A stretch of DNA of 64,000 bases from Blastopirellula sediminis (GCF_020966755.1 NZ_JAJKFT010000004.1:930001-994000), one strand, 5' to 3'; shown: positions 17,621 through 25,942, numbered from the stretch's first letter. Notes: a model not told the origin generated them from the letters alone. Numbers and translations are program-made.

Positions 17621-17850
17621 GACTGGACTGGACCGCACGCTCCGTTTTTTTCGCGCGGAGTGGACTGGACCGCAGCGCCTTTTTTTCGCGAACCCACTCT
17701 CCCGTCCGAAAACCCCCTTTTACTTTCCCGCATCTCCCCCAGTCCGCCTATCATGTGGACCGCAACACGCAATTTTTTTCGCGAACGAGTGGACTGGACC
17801 GCAACCAATTTTGTTCACGGCGGCCGCTACCGAGTCCGCTCACCCCGGTG

Positions 17851-17885
17851 CCATGCTCTTATCGCGTCTTCGCGAGAAGAGCATG
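17851..17885. repeat. CATGCTCTT hairpin repeat, copy 2
   Basis: Same structure as 17442-17475 with two changes in the loop (ATCGCGTCTTCGCG). The similarity continues a few bases past the right arm (CTTCC). Confidence 0.7.
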
Positions 17886-18125
17886 TCTTCCAAGGAGAAG
17901 ATTGGACTGGACCGCGAGACGCCATTTTTTTCCCCAGCACAGTGGACTGGACCGCAACCAATTTTTTTACGGCGGACCCTATCGAAACCGCACACCAAAA
18001 CAGCGCAGCCGCGACCGCCAGCACGAATCGCCCACGCTCAAAAAAGCGGCCGGCAATTCGCCCTTCAAACAGGAAGACGCACGACTTCAAACCACCCCGC
18101 AATCGATCACGAATCCGTGCGCTTT

Positions 18126-18161
18126 GTCAATAGACAACGTTGGGCGTTCGGGTAGGCTGGG
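18126..18161 (+). repeat. AATAGACAACGTT direct repeat, copy 1
   Basis: This 36-bp segment (AATAGACAACGTTGGGCG, then GTAGGCTGGGGC) recurs at 19812-19847 with about three differences. The two copies bracket the TPR-like gene. Confidence 0.65.
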
Positions 18162-18216
18162 GCGAGACCGAGCAGGGTAAGAAGAGGGAACTGGGAGGCT
18201 ATTCTGGCGACGCTTC

Positions 18217-18241
18217 AAAAAGACCCCCGTCCCCTTTTCTT
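18217..18241 (+). repeat. GACCCCCGTCCCC direct repeat, copy 1
   Basis: A 25-bp segment with core GACCCCCGTCCCC between A5 and TTTTCTT. It is identical to 19782-19806. Here only one half of the hairpin is present. Confidence 0.7.
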
Positions 18242-18329
18242 AGCCTATTCGCAGGAAAGAGCCGTCTGAAAAACTTGACCTTTGAACAGATTGTCGAGGT
18301 TCGCTATTGAATGAGATAGCCAAGTAAGA

Positions 18330-18351
18330 CCACTGTCGCAGACGACAGTGG
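18330..18351. repeat. Perfect CCACTGTCG hairpin
   Basis: CCACTGTCG at 18330-18338 pairs with CGACAGTGG at 18343-18351 around CAGA. It lies upstream of the TPR-like gene and is another small palindromic repeat; there is no T-run. Confidence 0.6.
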
Positions 18352-18455
18352 CGCCCGAAGAAAAGGATTTGCAAACAGTGCCACCCCGCCGCTACTTTAT
18401 CAAATTCCTCCGATGCCAATGGATTGCTTTTAAATCTGGAAATAAGGCCGCGGCG

Positions 18456-19556
18456 ATGATAGCAAAAACCTCCACTGTTTTGACTTTACCGAGCATGGGG
18501 CTGCTGGCTACCTGGACTTTGCTTGCCGCGCTGCCGTTCCACGCGTGGGCGGATGATGGCAATAGTCTCGTGCCACTCAACGAAAGGCAAGTCGCACTCA
18601 TTACCCAATTTGACCTTGCGTATGCCGCTAATGATTTCAAGGCCCAAAGAGAGGTAATGCAGCGCTTGTACGAAATAACAAAAGACGACACTACCGGAAA
18701 ACGGCTTGTAACTGCCGCCGAAGCTCGCATGATTCTGAATGAACTCGATGCAGCTTTGGCAATGAATGCAGAATCCTTTCAAAAGGCACGCCAACACCAA
18801 ATCGAAAATCAGCTTGGCAAATCCGATGCTCACCGTGGGGATTTCGTTGGCGCGGTTTCCCATCTAAACAAGGCGTTGGATTTCGCCAAGGTTTACGACG
18901 ATGACTCCTATTGCATACTTGAGTCAAAGATGTTGTTGGCGAGCGTTATTCTTCATAGCGGCAAAGATCTTGATAAAGGCGCCTCCTACGCGATAGAAGT
19001 CAAAACCGCGCTAGAAAATCGAAACATGGCGGATTGCTATCTCTATGGGGAGAATCTGGCCTATTTGTTTGTGCTGCAGTTAGCTTCAAATCGAGTCATC
19101 GAGGGAATCGAGAACGGCGAAAAGCTTATCCGTTTGTATCAAACTCAAGGGACCGAAAGGACGCTACGATTCGCCAAGGTAACAGGAATCGTCGCAGAGC
19201 ATCTAAATGGCGTAAAGGAATACGAAAGAGCGTATCATATTGCTGCACTTGGGCTAAAAACCTGTCCCGAATTGACGGGCGGTGATGTTAGGCATGGACT
19301 GCGTCTTCTGCAGGAGTGCGCAAGGGCTGCCGTAAGCTTAGAGGACTACGAGCAAGTACCAGTGATGTACGAGAGAATATTGGCCATCATCGCTGCGACT
19401 CCCGGATACCCGGATGACTTGCGGCTTGGATTTCTCGAAGAGTACTCGGTAGTTCTAGAAAAGATGAATAGTGAGACGAGAGGCAAAGAGATTACGCGGG
19501 AAATCGAAAAAATAAAGAATCCTGCAGTGCCTCAAAAGAGTCGTTACAGTGATTAA
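18456..19556 (+). CDS. Secreted TPR-like alpha-helical protein of unknown function
   Basis: 366 residues from ATG 18456, the start of a signal peptide (MIAKTSTVLTLPSMGLLATW, cleaved near HAWADD). The rest is almost wholly helical, with paired-helix units such as GDFVGAVSHLNKALDFAKVY, DKGASYAIEVKTALENRN and YERAYHIAALGLKTCPE, consistent with divergent tetratricopeptide repeats (about residues 100-340). Base composition is lower in GC and codon use less biased than in neighbouring core genes. The gene is bracketed by matching repeats at 18.1-18.2 and 19.8 kb, so it looks like an acquired cassette. Binding partner unknown. Confidence 0.65.
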   Translation: MIAKTSTVLTLPSMGLLATWTLLAALPFHAWADDGNSLVPLNERQVALITQFDLAYAANDFKAQREVMQRLYEITKDDTTGKRLVTAAEARMILNELDAALAMNAESFQKARQHQIENQLGKSDAHRGDFVGAVSHLNKALDFAKVYDDDSYCILESKMLLASVILHSGKDLDKGASYAIEVKTALENRNMADCYLYGENLAYLFVLQLASNRVIEGIENGEKLIRLYQTQGTERTLRFAKVTGIVAEHLNGVKEYERAYHIAALGLKTCPELTGGDVRHGLRLLQECARAAVSLEDYEQVPVMYERILAIIAATPGYPDDLRLGFLEEYSVVLEKMNSETRGKEITREIEKIKNPAVPQKSRYSD

Positions 19557-19752
19557 CTCTTCAATTTGCGGCGTGGCCCTGCTAGGCCTCCTTATGTTGT
19601 AGCATCCATGAGGACGCGGCCGACAATTTGATAGCGGGATAGAGTTCGGGGACTTCCAACGAGGAAAAGGGGCGGCAGCGTCGCCCAAGAGGAGAACGTC
19701 CGACTGCACCACCCCGCGGGCAAGCACAACATTGGGAAAAGAAGAAGAAAAA

Positions 19753-19806
19753 GGGACGGGGGTCATTTCCGAGCACGACTTAAAAAGACCCCCGTCCCCT
19801 TTTCTT
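19753..19806. repeat. GGGACGGGGGTC / GACCCCCGTCCC hairpin (REP-like)
   Basis: GGGACGGGGGTC at 19753-19764 pairs perfectly with GACCCCCGTCCC at 19787-19798 around a 22-base loop containing CGAGCACGACTT. Its right half is the same element as at 18217-18241. The structure recalls REP elements mobilised by RAYT transposases, but none is in the window. Confidence 0.7.
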
Positions 19807-19811
19807 GCCCC

Positions 19812-19847
19812 AATAGACAACGTTAGGCGATCAGGTAGGCTGGGGCC
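19812..19847 (+). repeat. AATAGACAACGTT direct repeat, copy 2
   Basis: Second copy of the segment at 18126-18161, directly followed by the 158-bp dispersed repeat. Confidence 0.65.
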
Positions 19848-19850
19848 GGG

Positions 19851-20016
19851 CGCCATGGTCACGGCTTTGCGTGGCCATGTTTGTGGTACTGGAAATCCTC
19901 GAAAGTGCGACGCCGAAGTGTATACGGACTGATTTGTCGCGTAGACTGAGCCCTGTCCGCAACGGGGTGACGACCGCATTCATGGCCACGCAAGACCGTG
20001 GCCATGGCGCCCGCGC
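19851..20016. mobile_element. 158-bp dispersed repeat (MITE-like), copy A
   Basis: Begins CGCCATGGTCACGG and ends CCATGGCGCCCGCGC, with conserved interior pieces CTCGAAAG, CGCCGAA-TGTAT and TCGCGTAGACTG. The ends carry imperfect inverted repeats built on CCATGGC and TGGCCA. It is longer (166 bp) and more diverged than copies B (26043) and C (26766). No coding capacity. It lies directly before a small orphan gene, as copies B and C do. Confidence 0.72.
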
Positions 20017-20057
20017 GTTGGACGAGAGTTGAGCGCTGGTGATGAAAGGGGCGATAA

Positions 20058-20480
20058 ATGAAGTTCAGAATTCTGTACCGCGACACATATGGAAAACTTC
20101 GAGAGCGCCAGGTCGATGCAGCTGATGAATCAGAAATCAGGGCATCATTCGATCAAGGAAACGCTGAGCTAATTAGCGTTTCGGAACTTGATTCCGCTCC
20201 ACGTGAAACTTCAGGAAGTCAACATGCGGAATCAACTGATTCCAAATCAACACGGTCCGCAGCATTACGAAACTCGTTTGTCGAAGATTTCGCCATGAAC
20301 TATGCCACCTGGTTAGGATGGGTGTTCGGCGTTTTCGCCGTCCTGTCCGCAATAAATGTTTTCTTTAACCCAGAGATCGGTCCAGTGGCGCAGCTAATAG
20401 CAAGCATTATGATGCTTTTTGGTTGTGTTATTTCAGCAAATCTACGGGCAATCTTGCTTGAAATTCGCAGTAGATCCTAA
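20058..20480 (+). CDS. Hypothetical protein with two C-terminal membrane segments
   Basis: 140 residues, ATG 20058 with AAAGGGG about 8 bases upstream. The N-terminal 65 residues are soluble and charged (MKFRILYRDTYGKLRERQV, then a DESEIRASFDQG helix), followed by a Ser/Thr-rich linker. Two hydrophobic helices follow at about 92-110 and 115-136 (WLGWVFGVFAVLSAINVFF; VAQLIASIMMLFGCVISAN). The N-terminal fold may resemble the small cytosolic domain seen before membrane anchors in other planctomycete proteins. No family recognised. It lies just after dispersed-repeat copy A. Confidence 0.6.
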   Translation: MKFRILYRDTYGKLRERQVDAADESEIRASFDQGNAELISVSELDSAPRETSGSQHAESTDSKSTRSAALRNSFVEDFAMNYATWLGWVFGVFAVLSAINVFFNPEIGPVAQLIASIMMLFGCVISANLRAILLEIRSRS

Positions 20481-20660
20481 TCATTGCCTGCTTCCCTATT
20501 TTGCGTCTTTTCACAAATCAACCACACCAAATCCCAAAAGGATTCTTTCAAAATCAGTCGCCGCGCGCCATTGGACTTAAGCCGGTGTCTTCCTCGGAAG
20601 CGGTTAGAAGATTTGCGATCTTGGGAGAATTGGACGTAACAGTCTGACACGTTGAAGAGA

Positions 20661-20680
20661 GCACTGGCTATGGCCAGTGG
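20661..20680. repeat. CACTGGC hairpin repeat
   Basis: CACTGGC at 20662-20668 pairs with GCCAGTG at 20673-20679. It lies between convergent genes, in a 259-bp gap otherwise without features, and is another short palindromic intergenic element. Confidence 0.45.
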
Positions 20681-20739
20681 CGCGCGATAGGAAAGCGTCC
20701 GACAGGGGCCGTCTCGCCCCGTGGGAAACGAGAATTCCT

Positions 20740-22161
20740 CTACTGCAAGATCTCGTGGACGACATGGCCGTGGACGTCGGTGAGTCGGCGATCGATTCCA
20801 TTTTGCCGGAACGTCAGCCGGGTATGGTCGATCCCTAGCAGGTGCAAGACGGTGGCATGGAAGTCGTAACAGTAGGTTTTGCCTTCTTCGGCTTTGTACC
20901 CCCAGTCGTCACTCTTGCCATAGGCGGTCCCGGCTTTGACCCCGGCGCCCACTAACCAGGTAACGAAGCTGCCGCCGTTATGATCGCGGCCATCGCCCCC
21001 CTGGGCAAAAGGAGTTCGTCCGAACTCGGTCGTCCAGATCAGCAAGGTATCTTCCAACAATCCCCGGGCCTTCAGATCGCCAATCAGCGCGGCGATCGGT
21101 TGGTCGACGCTCTGAGCGATCGGCGGCAGTTCGTTCGGGATGCTGCCATGATTGTCCCAGTTGCCGGTCGCGCCTTGCGGACCGCTCCAAACCTGAACGA
21201 ACCGCGTGCCACGTTCGATGAGCCGCCGAGCAAGCAAACAGCGCCGACCGAAATCCTGGGTGACGCTTTGCTCCAGACCGTAGGCCTGGTGGGTCTGTTT
21301 GGTTTCTTGCGAGAGGTCGAACGCTTCCGGCGCCGAAAGCTGCATCTTGGCGGCCAACTCGTAAGACTTGATCCGCGCATCGAGTCGCGTGTCGTCCGGC
21401 CTTTGGGCGGCGTGCGCTTGATTGATTTGCTTCAATAAGTCCAAACCATCGCGGTCGGCCGAACTGGTCGCGAATTTGTACTGATCTTTGGCGAAAAGAT
21501 CAGGCACCGGTTGGGGCGATGCGGCGTCGATGACGGTTCCTTGGTGAATCGCCGGCAGAAAACCGGAAGAGAACGGCCCACGCTGGTTGTAGGGCAAGCC
21601 TTTGGCGTCGGGCAGAACGACGAACGTCGGCAGGTTATCGGTGAGATTACCGAGCGCGTAGGAGATCCACGCTCCCATGCACGGAAAACCAGGCAACAGA
21701 AAGCCGGAGTTCATCATGTACGTGCCAGGCCCATGCACGTTGGTCTTCGAGGCCATCGCCATGAGAAACGCCATCTCGTCGACCCATTTCGCCTGATGCG
21801 GAAAGACGCTGCTGACCCAGCGTCCGCTTTCGCCATACTGCTTGAACTTGAAGGGACTCTTCATCAGCGCGCCTGGCGCCGCGGTGAAGCCTTCCGGCTT
21901 TTCCGCTGGACCAAGCTTCTGGCCGTGCAGTTTCTCGAGCTCCGGTTTGTAATCAAACGTGTCCATCGGGCTGGCGCCGCCGGTCATGAACAGTTGAATG
22001 ATCCGCCGGGCTTTCGGGGCATGGTGCAGTCCTGCGGCCAGCGCCGTCGAAGTCGCGGCGTCGGCGTCGCGGGCCAGCATCTGCGTCATCGCGATGCCCC
22101 CCAGACCTCCTCCGATGGTCCAGAGGAAGTTGCGTCGATCGGTTTGCTGCGTTGATTCCAT
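20740..22161 (-). CDS. DUF1501 family protein with Tat signal (module 1)
   Basis: A 473-residue protein starting MESTQQTDRRNFLWTIGGG, a twin-arginine signal, so it is exported folded. The mature part has the DUF1501 sulfatase-like alkaline-phosphatase fold: IIQLFMTGGASPMDTFDYKPEL near 55-75, the FGRRCLLARRLIERGTRFVQV block near 300, and the C-terminal LLIWTTEFGRTPFAQGGDGRDHN. These proteins are nearly always paired with DUF1549/DUF1553 proteins in planctomycetes; the biochemical role of the pair is not established. It starts 6 bp after the stop of the PSD1 gene, in the operon led by an IclR regulator. Confidence 0.92.
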   Translation of the reverse strand: MESTQQTDRRNFLWTIGGGLGGIAMTQMLARDADAATSTALAAGLHHAPKARRIIQLFMTGGASPMDTFDYKPELEKLHGQKLGPAEKPEGFTAAPGALMKSPFKFKQYGESGRWVSSVFPHQAKWVDEMAFLMAMASKTNVHGPGTYMMNSGFLLPGFPCMGAWISYALGNLTDNLPTFVVLPDAKGLPYNQRGPFSSGFLPAIHQGTVIDAASPQPVPDLFAKDQYKFATSSADRDGLDLLKQINQAHAAQRPDDTRLDARIKSYELAAKMQLSAPEAFDLSQETKQTHQAYGLEQSVTQDFGRRCLLARRLIERGTRFVQVWSGPQGATGNWDNHGSIPNELPPIAQSVDQPIAALIGDLKARGLLEDTLLIWTTEFGRTPFAQGGDGRDHNGGSFVTWLVGAGVKAGTAYGKSDDWGYKAEEGKTYCYDFHATVLHLLGIDHTRLTFRQNGIDRRLTDVHGHVVHEILQ

Positions 22162-22167
22162 GGGAGC

Positions 22168-25125
22168 CTAATCGACAAACAGGTATTCGTTACTATTGAG
22201 CAAGACGCGGCACAGCGCTTCCAAGCCGTGCGCTTGGACGTACGCCTGAAACGCTTTCTCTTCCGTCATCGTCGGCGCTCGCTGCCAGCAAAGCTCCACG
22301 GCACGTCGAATCTGTTGATCTTCCGGCGACTCACGTTTCACGCGATCGGCAATCCAAGTCGCAGCATGCAGCATGAAGTCGTTGTTGTAGAGCGTGAGCG
22401 ACTGCAGCGCGGAGACCGAGAAGTTTCGCTTGGGGGTTAATAGCCCCAAATCTGGGAAGTCCAACGATTCCATAAACGGATCGGGAATGCCGCGCCAAAC
22501 CACCCGGTAAATGCTCCGGCGTGCGGCCGAGTCGCTGTTCCAGTCGTATTGCGCGTAATCAAGAGCCGGCGTCGCTTGAGGCCCTTGCGTTTTGGCGAAC
22601 TGTTCAACCCCTTCTCCCCCCATCGTCAGATCCAATCGACCGGAGAGTTGCAGCGTGGAATCGCGAATCGCATCGGCGTCCAAGCGAACGCGGTTCATGC
22701 GCCAGAGGAAGCGATTGTCGCGATCCGCCTGGAGCGCAGACGCAGGGAGCGGGTCGATGACGCTCGCCTGCTTCCAGGTCTGGCTGGTCAGAATCAACCG
22801 ATGCAATTGCTTGAGCGATCCCTGAGCGTTGTCACGAAACCAGACCGCGAGCCAATCCAGCATTTCTGGATGAGACGGCTCCCCTCCCATGCGGCCAAAA
22901 TCATTCGGCGTATCGCAAACGCCACGGCCAAAGTGATAGTGCCACACGCGGTTCACCACGCTTCGCCAGGTCAGCGGATTGTCGGGATGGGCCAGCCAAT
23001 CGGCCAAAGCGGCCCGGCGTAACGATTCTTGCTTGGGGGCCGCCATTTCGAACCGCGCCGGCAAGTGGTGGAGTGCCGAGATCGCCCCCGGCCCGACTTC
23101 GCGAATCGGCTTGTCGATATCGCCCCGTTTGAGCAAGTGAACCGATTTCGGCGGAATTGGCTCCTCTTGCTTCTTGGCGTACGACCAGAGTGGTGAGACG
23201 CCGTAAACCGCTTCTCTCGTCGGTAACTTAGCGATCGTTTCTTTGGCATAGGGGGCTAGCGCGATCGCCGCGATCGCGACTTGCTCTGCCGGCGTTCGCT
23301 GGTCCGCTGGTTTCTCTAGCGCCTGGCGAACTTCTTCTGGCAGAATCCGCGCAGAAGCTCCGTCCGCAGCGGTGATCGACAAACGAAATCGCCCGATAAA
23401 ATGCTTGGGAGGATAAAGCTGCTTGAGCGTGATCGCCAGTTTGCCCCCTTGCTCGGCGTCGATCGGCTCGGCGAACTCGAACACGATGAAGTGCGATTCG
23501 CCGACCCGCGGGTGAATCGCCCAGCCTGACTTGAGATCTCCATCAATTGCCTGAGCCGAGGTCCAGCCTGCCTGGTCGAAATCTGCCGAGGCTTGAGCGA
23601 TCTTCAGCTTGACCGGCGTCGCGGATCCCGCGGCAAACCACTGCATCTCGACTTCCGACAGGTGGAGGTTGCCGTTGTCGGCTCGGCCTGGTCCCCCTTG
23701 CGGAAGACGCTCGTCCTTCAGCACATCGAGTCGCACCGCAGTGACCCGTTTCAAATCGACTGCCGAAGTGACCGTGTATTGCTCTTCATCGGCGAGGGCG
23801 CCGTCGGCGAAGATCGATTTGTCATCCTGCTTGGTCAGCGTCGCGCCCCCGGCGGAAAGAAACACATCCGCTTCAAGCGGCTGCCATTCCACCGGTTTCG
23901 CTTGGCCTTCTTCCCAGCGTGCCGTCCACTGATCGACGATCGGAGCGTACGCGGGACTCAACAAGACGGCGGCGTCTTTCGCGGTAACGGCGGCAAGCAA
24001 GGCCTCCATTTCCTGCCGCTGACGCATCACCTCGGTCGAGGCGTCGTATTCGACGTCCCCTTTGCCAACGCCGGCGAAGACCGCCTGGAGCGAGTAGTAA
24101 TCCTCTTGGGTAATGGGATCGAACTTGTGGGTGTGACAGCGTGCACAGTTGGCGGTCGTGCTGGCGAACGCCGCCATGGTTTGCGTAACGATGTCGTCGC
24201 GATCGAGGTAATCGAACGTCACCGGCGCGGTCGATGCGCGACTCAATTCGAGCGGTCCCGCCGAAATAAATCCAAGCGCCGGAGTCAATTGCGGCTGATC
24301 GGGATAGAACACGTCGGCCGCCAACTGCTCGCGAATGAATCTTTCCCAAGGGACGTCGGCATTGAGCCGCTCGATGACGTAGTCGCGAAACCGCCAGGCA
24401 TTGGGGCGTTTCACATCATGCTCGCAACCATGCGAATCGGCATAGTGAATCACATCCAGCCAATGTCGCGCCCAGCGTTCGCCATACCGGGGCGAATCGA
24501 GCAGCTTGTCGACAAGTTTCTCCCAGGCCTGTGGATCGGGATCGTTCGCAAACGCTTCGACTTCCTCGGGCGTTGGCAGCATGCCGTGAAGATCGAGATA
24601 TAGTCGCCGAGCCAACGTCCGACGATCCGCCTCGGCGGATGGCTCCAAACCTCTTTCCTGCAGTTTGGAGGCGACAAAAGCGTCAATCGGATTGGCGTGG
24701 CCGATCGGAACCGGCGGCGGATTGAGCGGCTTCAGCGACCACCAATCGAGTGGATCGGACTTCGGTGCGTCAAGGACTCGGGGATCGGGCGCGCCTTGTT
24801 TGACCCACTGTTCCAACAACGCGATGTCCGCCGCGGCCAACTTTTTCTCAGGAGGCATGCGATGGTCTTCGTCGGTCCAGCGAACCTTCTGGATCAACAG
24901 GCTCTCGTCCGGCTTGCTCGCGATAACGGCGACGCCAGAATCGCCCCCTTGCTCCCAACCTGACCGCGAGTCGAGCGCCAGCCCCCCTTCCATCGACGCG
25001 TCATGCGAATGACACTCGTAGCAATGGGTTCGCAAGATCGGCTCGATCTTGGACAAGAAGAAATCATCGGCCCACAGCTGGACCGGGAAGAACGCCAGCA
25101 GCAGGATCGGAAGCGAACGAGTCAT
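22168..25125 (-). CDS. PSCyt1 / DUF1549 / DUF1553 (PSD1) planctomycete cytochrome-type protein (module 1)
   Basis: 985 residues from ATG 25125, where the signal peptide MTRSLPILLLAFFPVQLWA begins. Order of domains: PSCyt1 with CYECH (about residues 35-40) and the WEQGGDSGVAVIASKPDESLL box; DUF1549 at about 150-360 with YGERWARHWLDVIHYADSHG and CARCHTHKFDPI; a non-conserved insert of about 200 residues (430-640) resembling a discoidin-like sandwich (LHLSEVEMQWF, AIDGDLKSGWAIHPR); and DUF1553 at about 700-970 with NPLTWRSVVNRVWHYHFGRG. Two CxxCH motifs could bind haem, which fits an exported redox role. Its ATG overlaps the IclR stop by 4 bp. Confidence 0.92.
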   Translation of the reverse strand: MTRSLPILLLAFFPVQLWADDFFLSKIEPILRTHCYECHSHDASMEGGLALDSRSGWEQGGDSGVAVIASKPDESLLIQKVRWTDEDHRMPPEKKLAAADIALLEQWVKQGAPDPRVLDAPKSDPLDWWSLKPLNPPPVPIGHANPIDAFVASKLQERGLEPSAEADRRTLARRLYLDLHGMLPTPEEVEAFANDPDPQAWEKLVDKLLDSPRYGERWARHWLDVIHYADSHGCEHDVKRPNAWRFRDYVIERLNADVPWERFIREQLAADVFYPDQPQLTPALGFISAGPLELSRASTAPVTFDYLDRDDIVTQTMAAFASTTANCARCHTHKFDPITQEDYYSLQAVFAGVGKGDVEYDASTEVMRQRQEMEALLAAVTAKDAAVLLSPAYAPIVDQWTARWEEGQAKPVEWQPLEADVFLSAGGATLTKQDDKSIFADGALADEEQYTVTSAVDLKRVTAVRLDVLKDERLPQGGPGRADNGNLHLSEVEMQWFAAGSATPVKLKIAQASADFDQAGWTSAQAIDGDLKSGWAIHPRVGESHFIVFEFAEPIDAEQGGKLAITLKQLYPPKHFIGRFRLSITAADGASARILPEEVRQALEKPADQRTPAEQVAIAAIALAPYAKETIAKLPTREAVYGVSPLWSYAKKQEEPIPPKSVHLLKRGDIDKPIREVGPGAISALHHLPARFEMAAPKQESLRRAALADWLAHPDNPLTWRSVVNRVWHYHFGRGVCDTPNDFGRMGGEPSHPEMLDWLAVWFRDNAQGSLKQLHRLILTSQTWKQASVIDPLPASALQADRDNRFLWRMNRVRLDADAIRDSTLQLSGRLDLTMGGEGVEQFAKTQGPQATPALDYAQYDWNSDSAARRSIYRVVWRGIPDPFMESLDFPDLGLLTPKRNFSVSALQSLTLYNNDFMLHAATWIADRVKRESPEDQQIRRAVELCWQRAPTMTEEKAFQAYVQAHGLEALCRVLLNSNEYLFVD

Positions 25126-25913
25126 CGCTGCATCTTCCTCTCGATCGCGCGTGCCGCGTTGATCACTTCTTTCCCAACGTCTGGAAAGACCTTCTTGGGC
25201 ATGCGGCCGGCAATGCCGGAGACCCATATCGTCGCGATCAACGTCCCCAGCGGATCATGAATGGGAGCTGCGACGCAGTGAATCCCTTCATCCGCTTCGC
25301 CCCAGTCGGTCGCATATCCCTGGTGGAGGATTCGGTCGCACTCTTCCTTCAGCTTGGTTCGACTGGTGATCGTCCGGTCGGTGGAGCGGCTTAGTTTGAT
25401 CCGCTTGATCGTCGCATCGCGCTCCGCCTCTGGCCGATGAGCCAACAGAATCTTGCCGGGGGCGTTGTTATGAAGCGCGAAACGTAGCCCGAGCTCCACG
25501 CCAATGCGGATGGCCGACGTGCTTTCCAGTTTCTCGATAATCACCCCTTCATCTCCGGTCGGAAGTCCGAGTTGGACGGTCTCTCCGACCTGGTCCCGCA
25601 GGGTTCGCATCGCATCGAGAGAGCATTGCACGAGACTGACGCCATGCACGCGTGGGTGCGCGATATTCAGAAGCTTGCCCGTCAGGCGATAGCGGGAGGG
25701 AGATTCATCCCGGGCGACATAACCAAGGGCGACCAGGGTCTGAAGCAAGCGGAGCGTCGAATTTTTCGGCGCGTCCAGCTCGGCGCTGATTTTCGCCAGA
25801 GTCGCCCCGCTAGGCTGCGCGGCCAGCTGCTCCAGGATCTTCATGCCGCGCTCCAGCGCAGGCGCCAACGCCGCCTCGGGCTCTAAAATCGCTTGTTCGC
25901 TCATGAGTTCCAT
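25122..25913 (-). CDS. IclR-family transcriptional regulator
   Basis: About 263 residues from ATG 25913 (a second ATG is at 25904; upstream frame is open but unlike the family). The winged helix (about 14-75) includes LERGMKILEQLAAQ and SGATLAKISAELDAPKNSTLRLL; the effector domain follows, with QLGLPTGDEGVIIEKLES and CVAAPIHDPLGTLIATIWVSGI. IclR proteins bind small metabolites and usually control adjacent catabolic genes. Its stop overlaps the start of the PSD1 gene, so regulator, PSD1 and DUF1501 form one operon. That coupling implies the PSD1-DUF1501 pair works on an inducing compound. Probably autoregulated. Confidence 0.9.
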   Translation of the reverse strand: MELMSEQAILEPEAALAPALERGMKILEQLAAQPSGATLAKISAELDAPKNSTLRLLQTLVALGYVARDESPSRYRLTGKLLNIAHPRVHGVSLVQCSLDAMRTLRDQVGETVQLGLPTGDEGVIIEKLESTSAIRIGVELGLRFALHNNAPGKILLAHRPEAERDATIKRIKLSRSTDRTITSRTKLKEECDRILHQGYATDWGEADEGIHCVAAPIHDPLGTLIATIWVSGIAGRMPKKVFPDVGKEVINAARAIERKMQR

Positions 25914-25923
25914 ATTTTGAACG

Positions 25924-25942
25924 GGTTCCTTATGTGGAAACC
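25924..25942 (-). promoter_or_regulatory. Putative IclR operator
   Basis: GGTTCC at 25924-25929 and GGAAACC at 25936-25942 form an imperfect inverted repeat, 10 bp upstream of the IclR start. IclR-type operators often have GGAA/TTCC arms. Position suggests autoregulation. No functional evidence. Confidence 0.35.

Larger units (their letters stand above)
17391..17968 (+). repeat. Eight-copy cluster of GGACYGGACC followed by a T-tract
   Basis: Units begin at 17391, 17503, 17625, 17662, 17755 (shortened), 17791, 17904 and 17944. Each has GGACYGGACC, usually followed by GC, then 4-12 variable bases and mostly T6-T9, often ending CGCG or ACGGCGG. Spacing is irregular (37-120 bp), and other repeats are inserted between units. 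There is no regular spacer, so this is not a CRISPR array. Confidence 0.75.
17273..18455. other. 1.2-kb gene-free, repeat-rich intergenic zone
   Basis: No credible gene. Open frames of up to about 280 codons on the plus strand here are compositional: their translations are low-complexity and full of TGLD-type motifs derived from the repeat GGACTGGACC. The zone holds the T-tract repeat cluster, two copies of a CATGCTCTT hairpin, a GGCAGGC inverted repeat, and several repeat segments that recur near 19.8 kb. Confidence 0.7.
19557..20057. other. 501-bp gene-free region with repeats
   Basis: No credible gene. It contains a 32-bp stretch at 19671-19702 (core CAAGAGGAGAACGTCCG) resembling 30795-30827, the GACCCCCGTCCCC hairpin at 19753-19806, the second AATAGACAACGTT copy at 19812-19847 and the first copy of the 158-bp dispersed repeat. 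Confidence 0.6.

Noticed and set aside
17391-17968. CRISPR array
   Set aside because: Repeats are only 10 bases, spacing varies from 37 to 120 bp, other hairpins interrupt, and no cas genes exist in the window.
17292-18155. 287-codon open frame through the repeat zone
   Set aside because: Translation consists of repeat-derived TGLD and PTIFF-type pieces, no start context, no homology.
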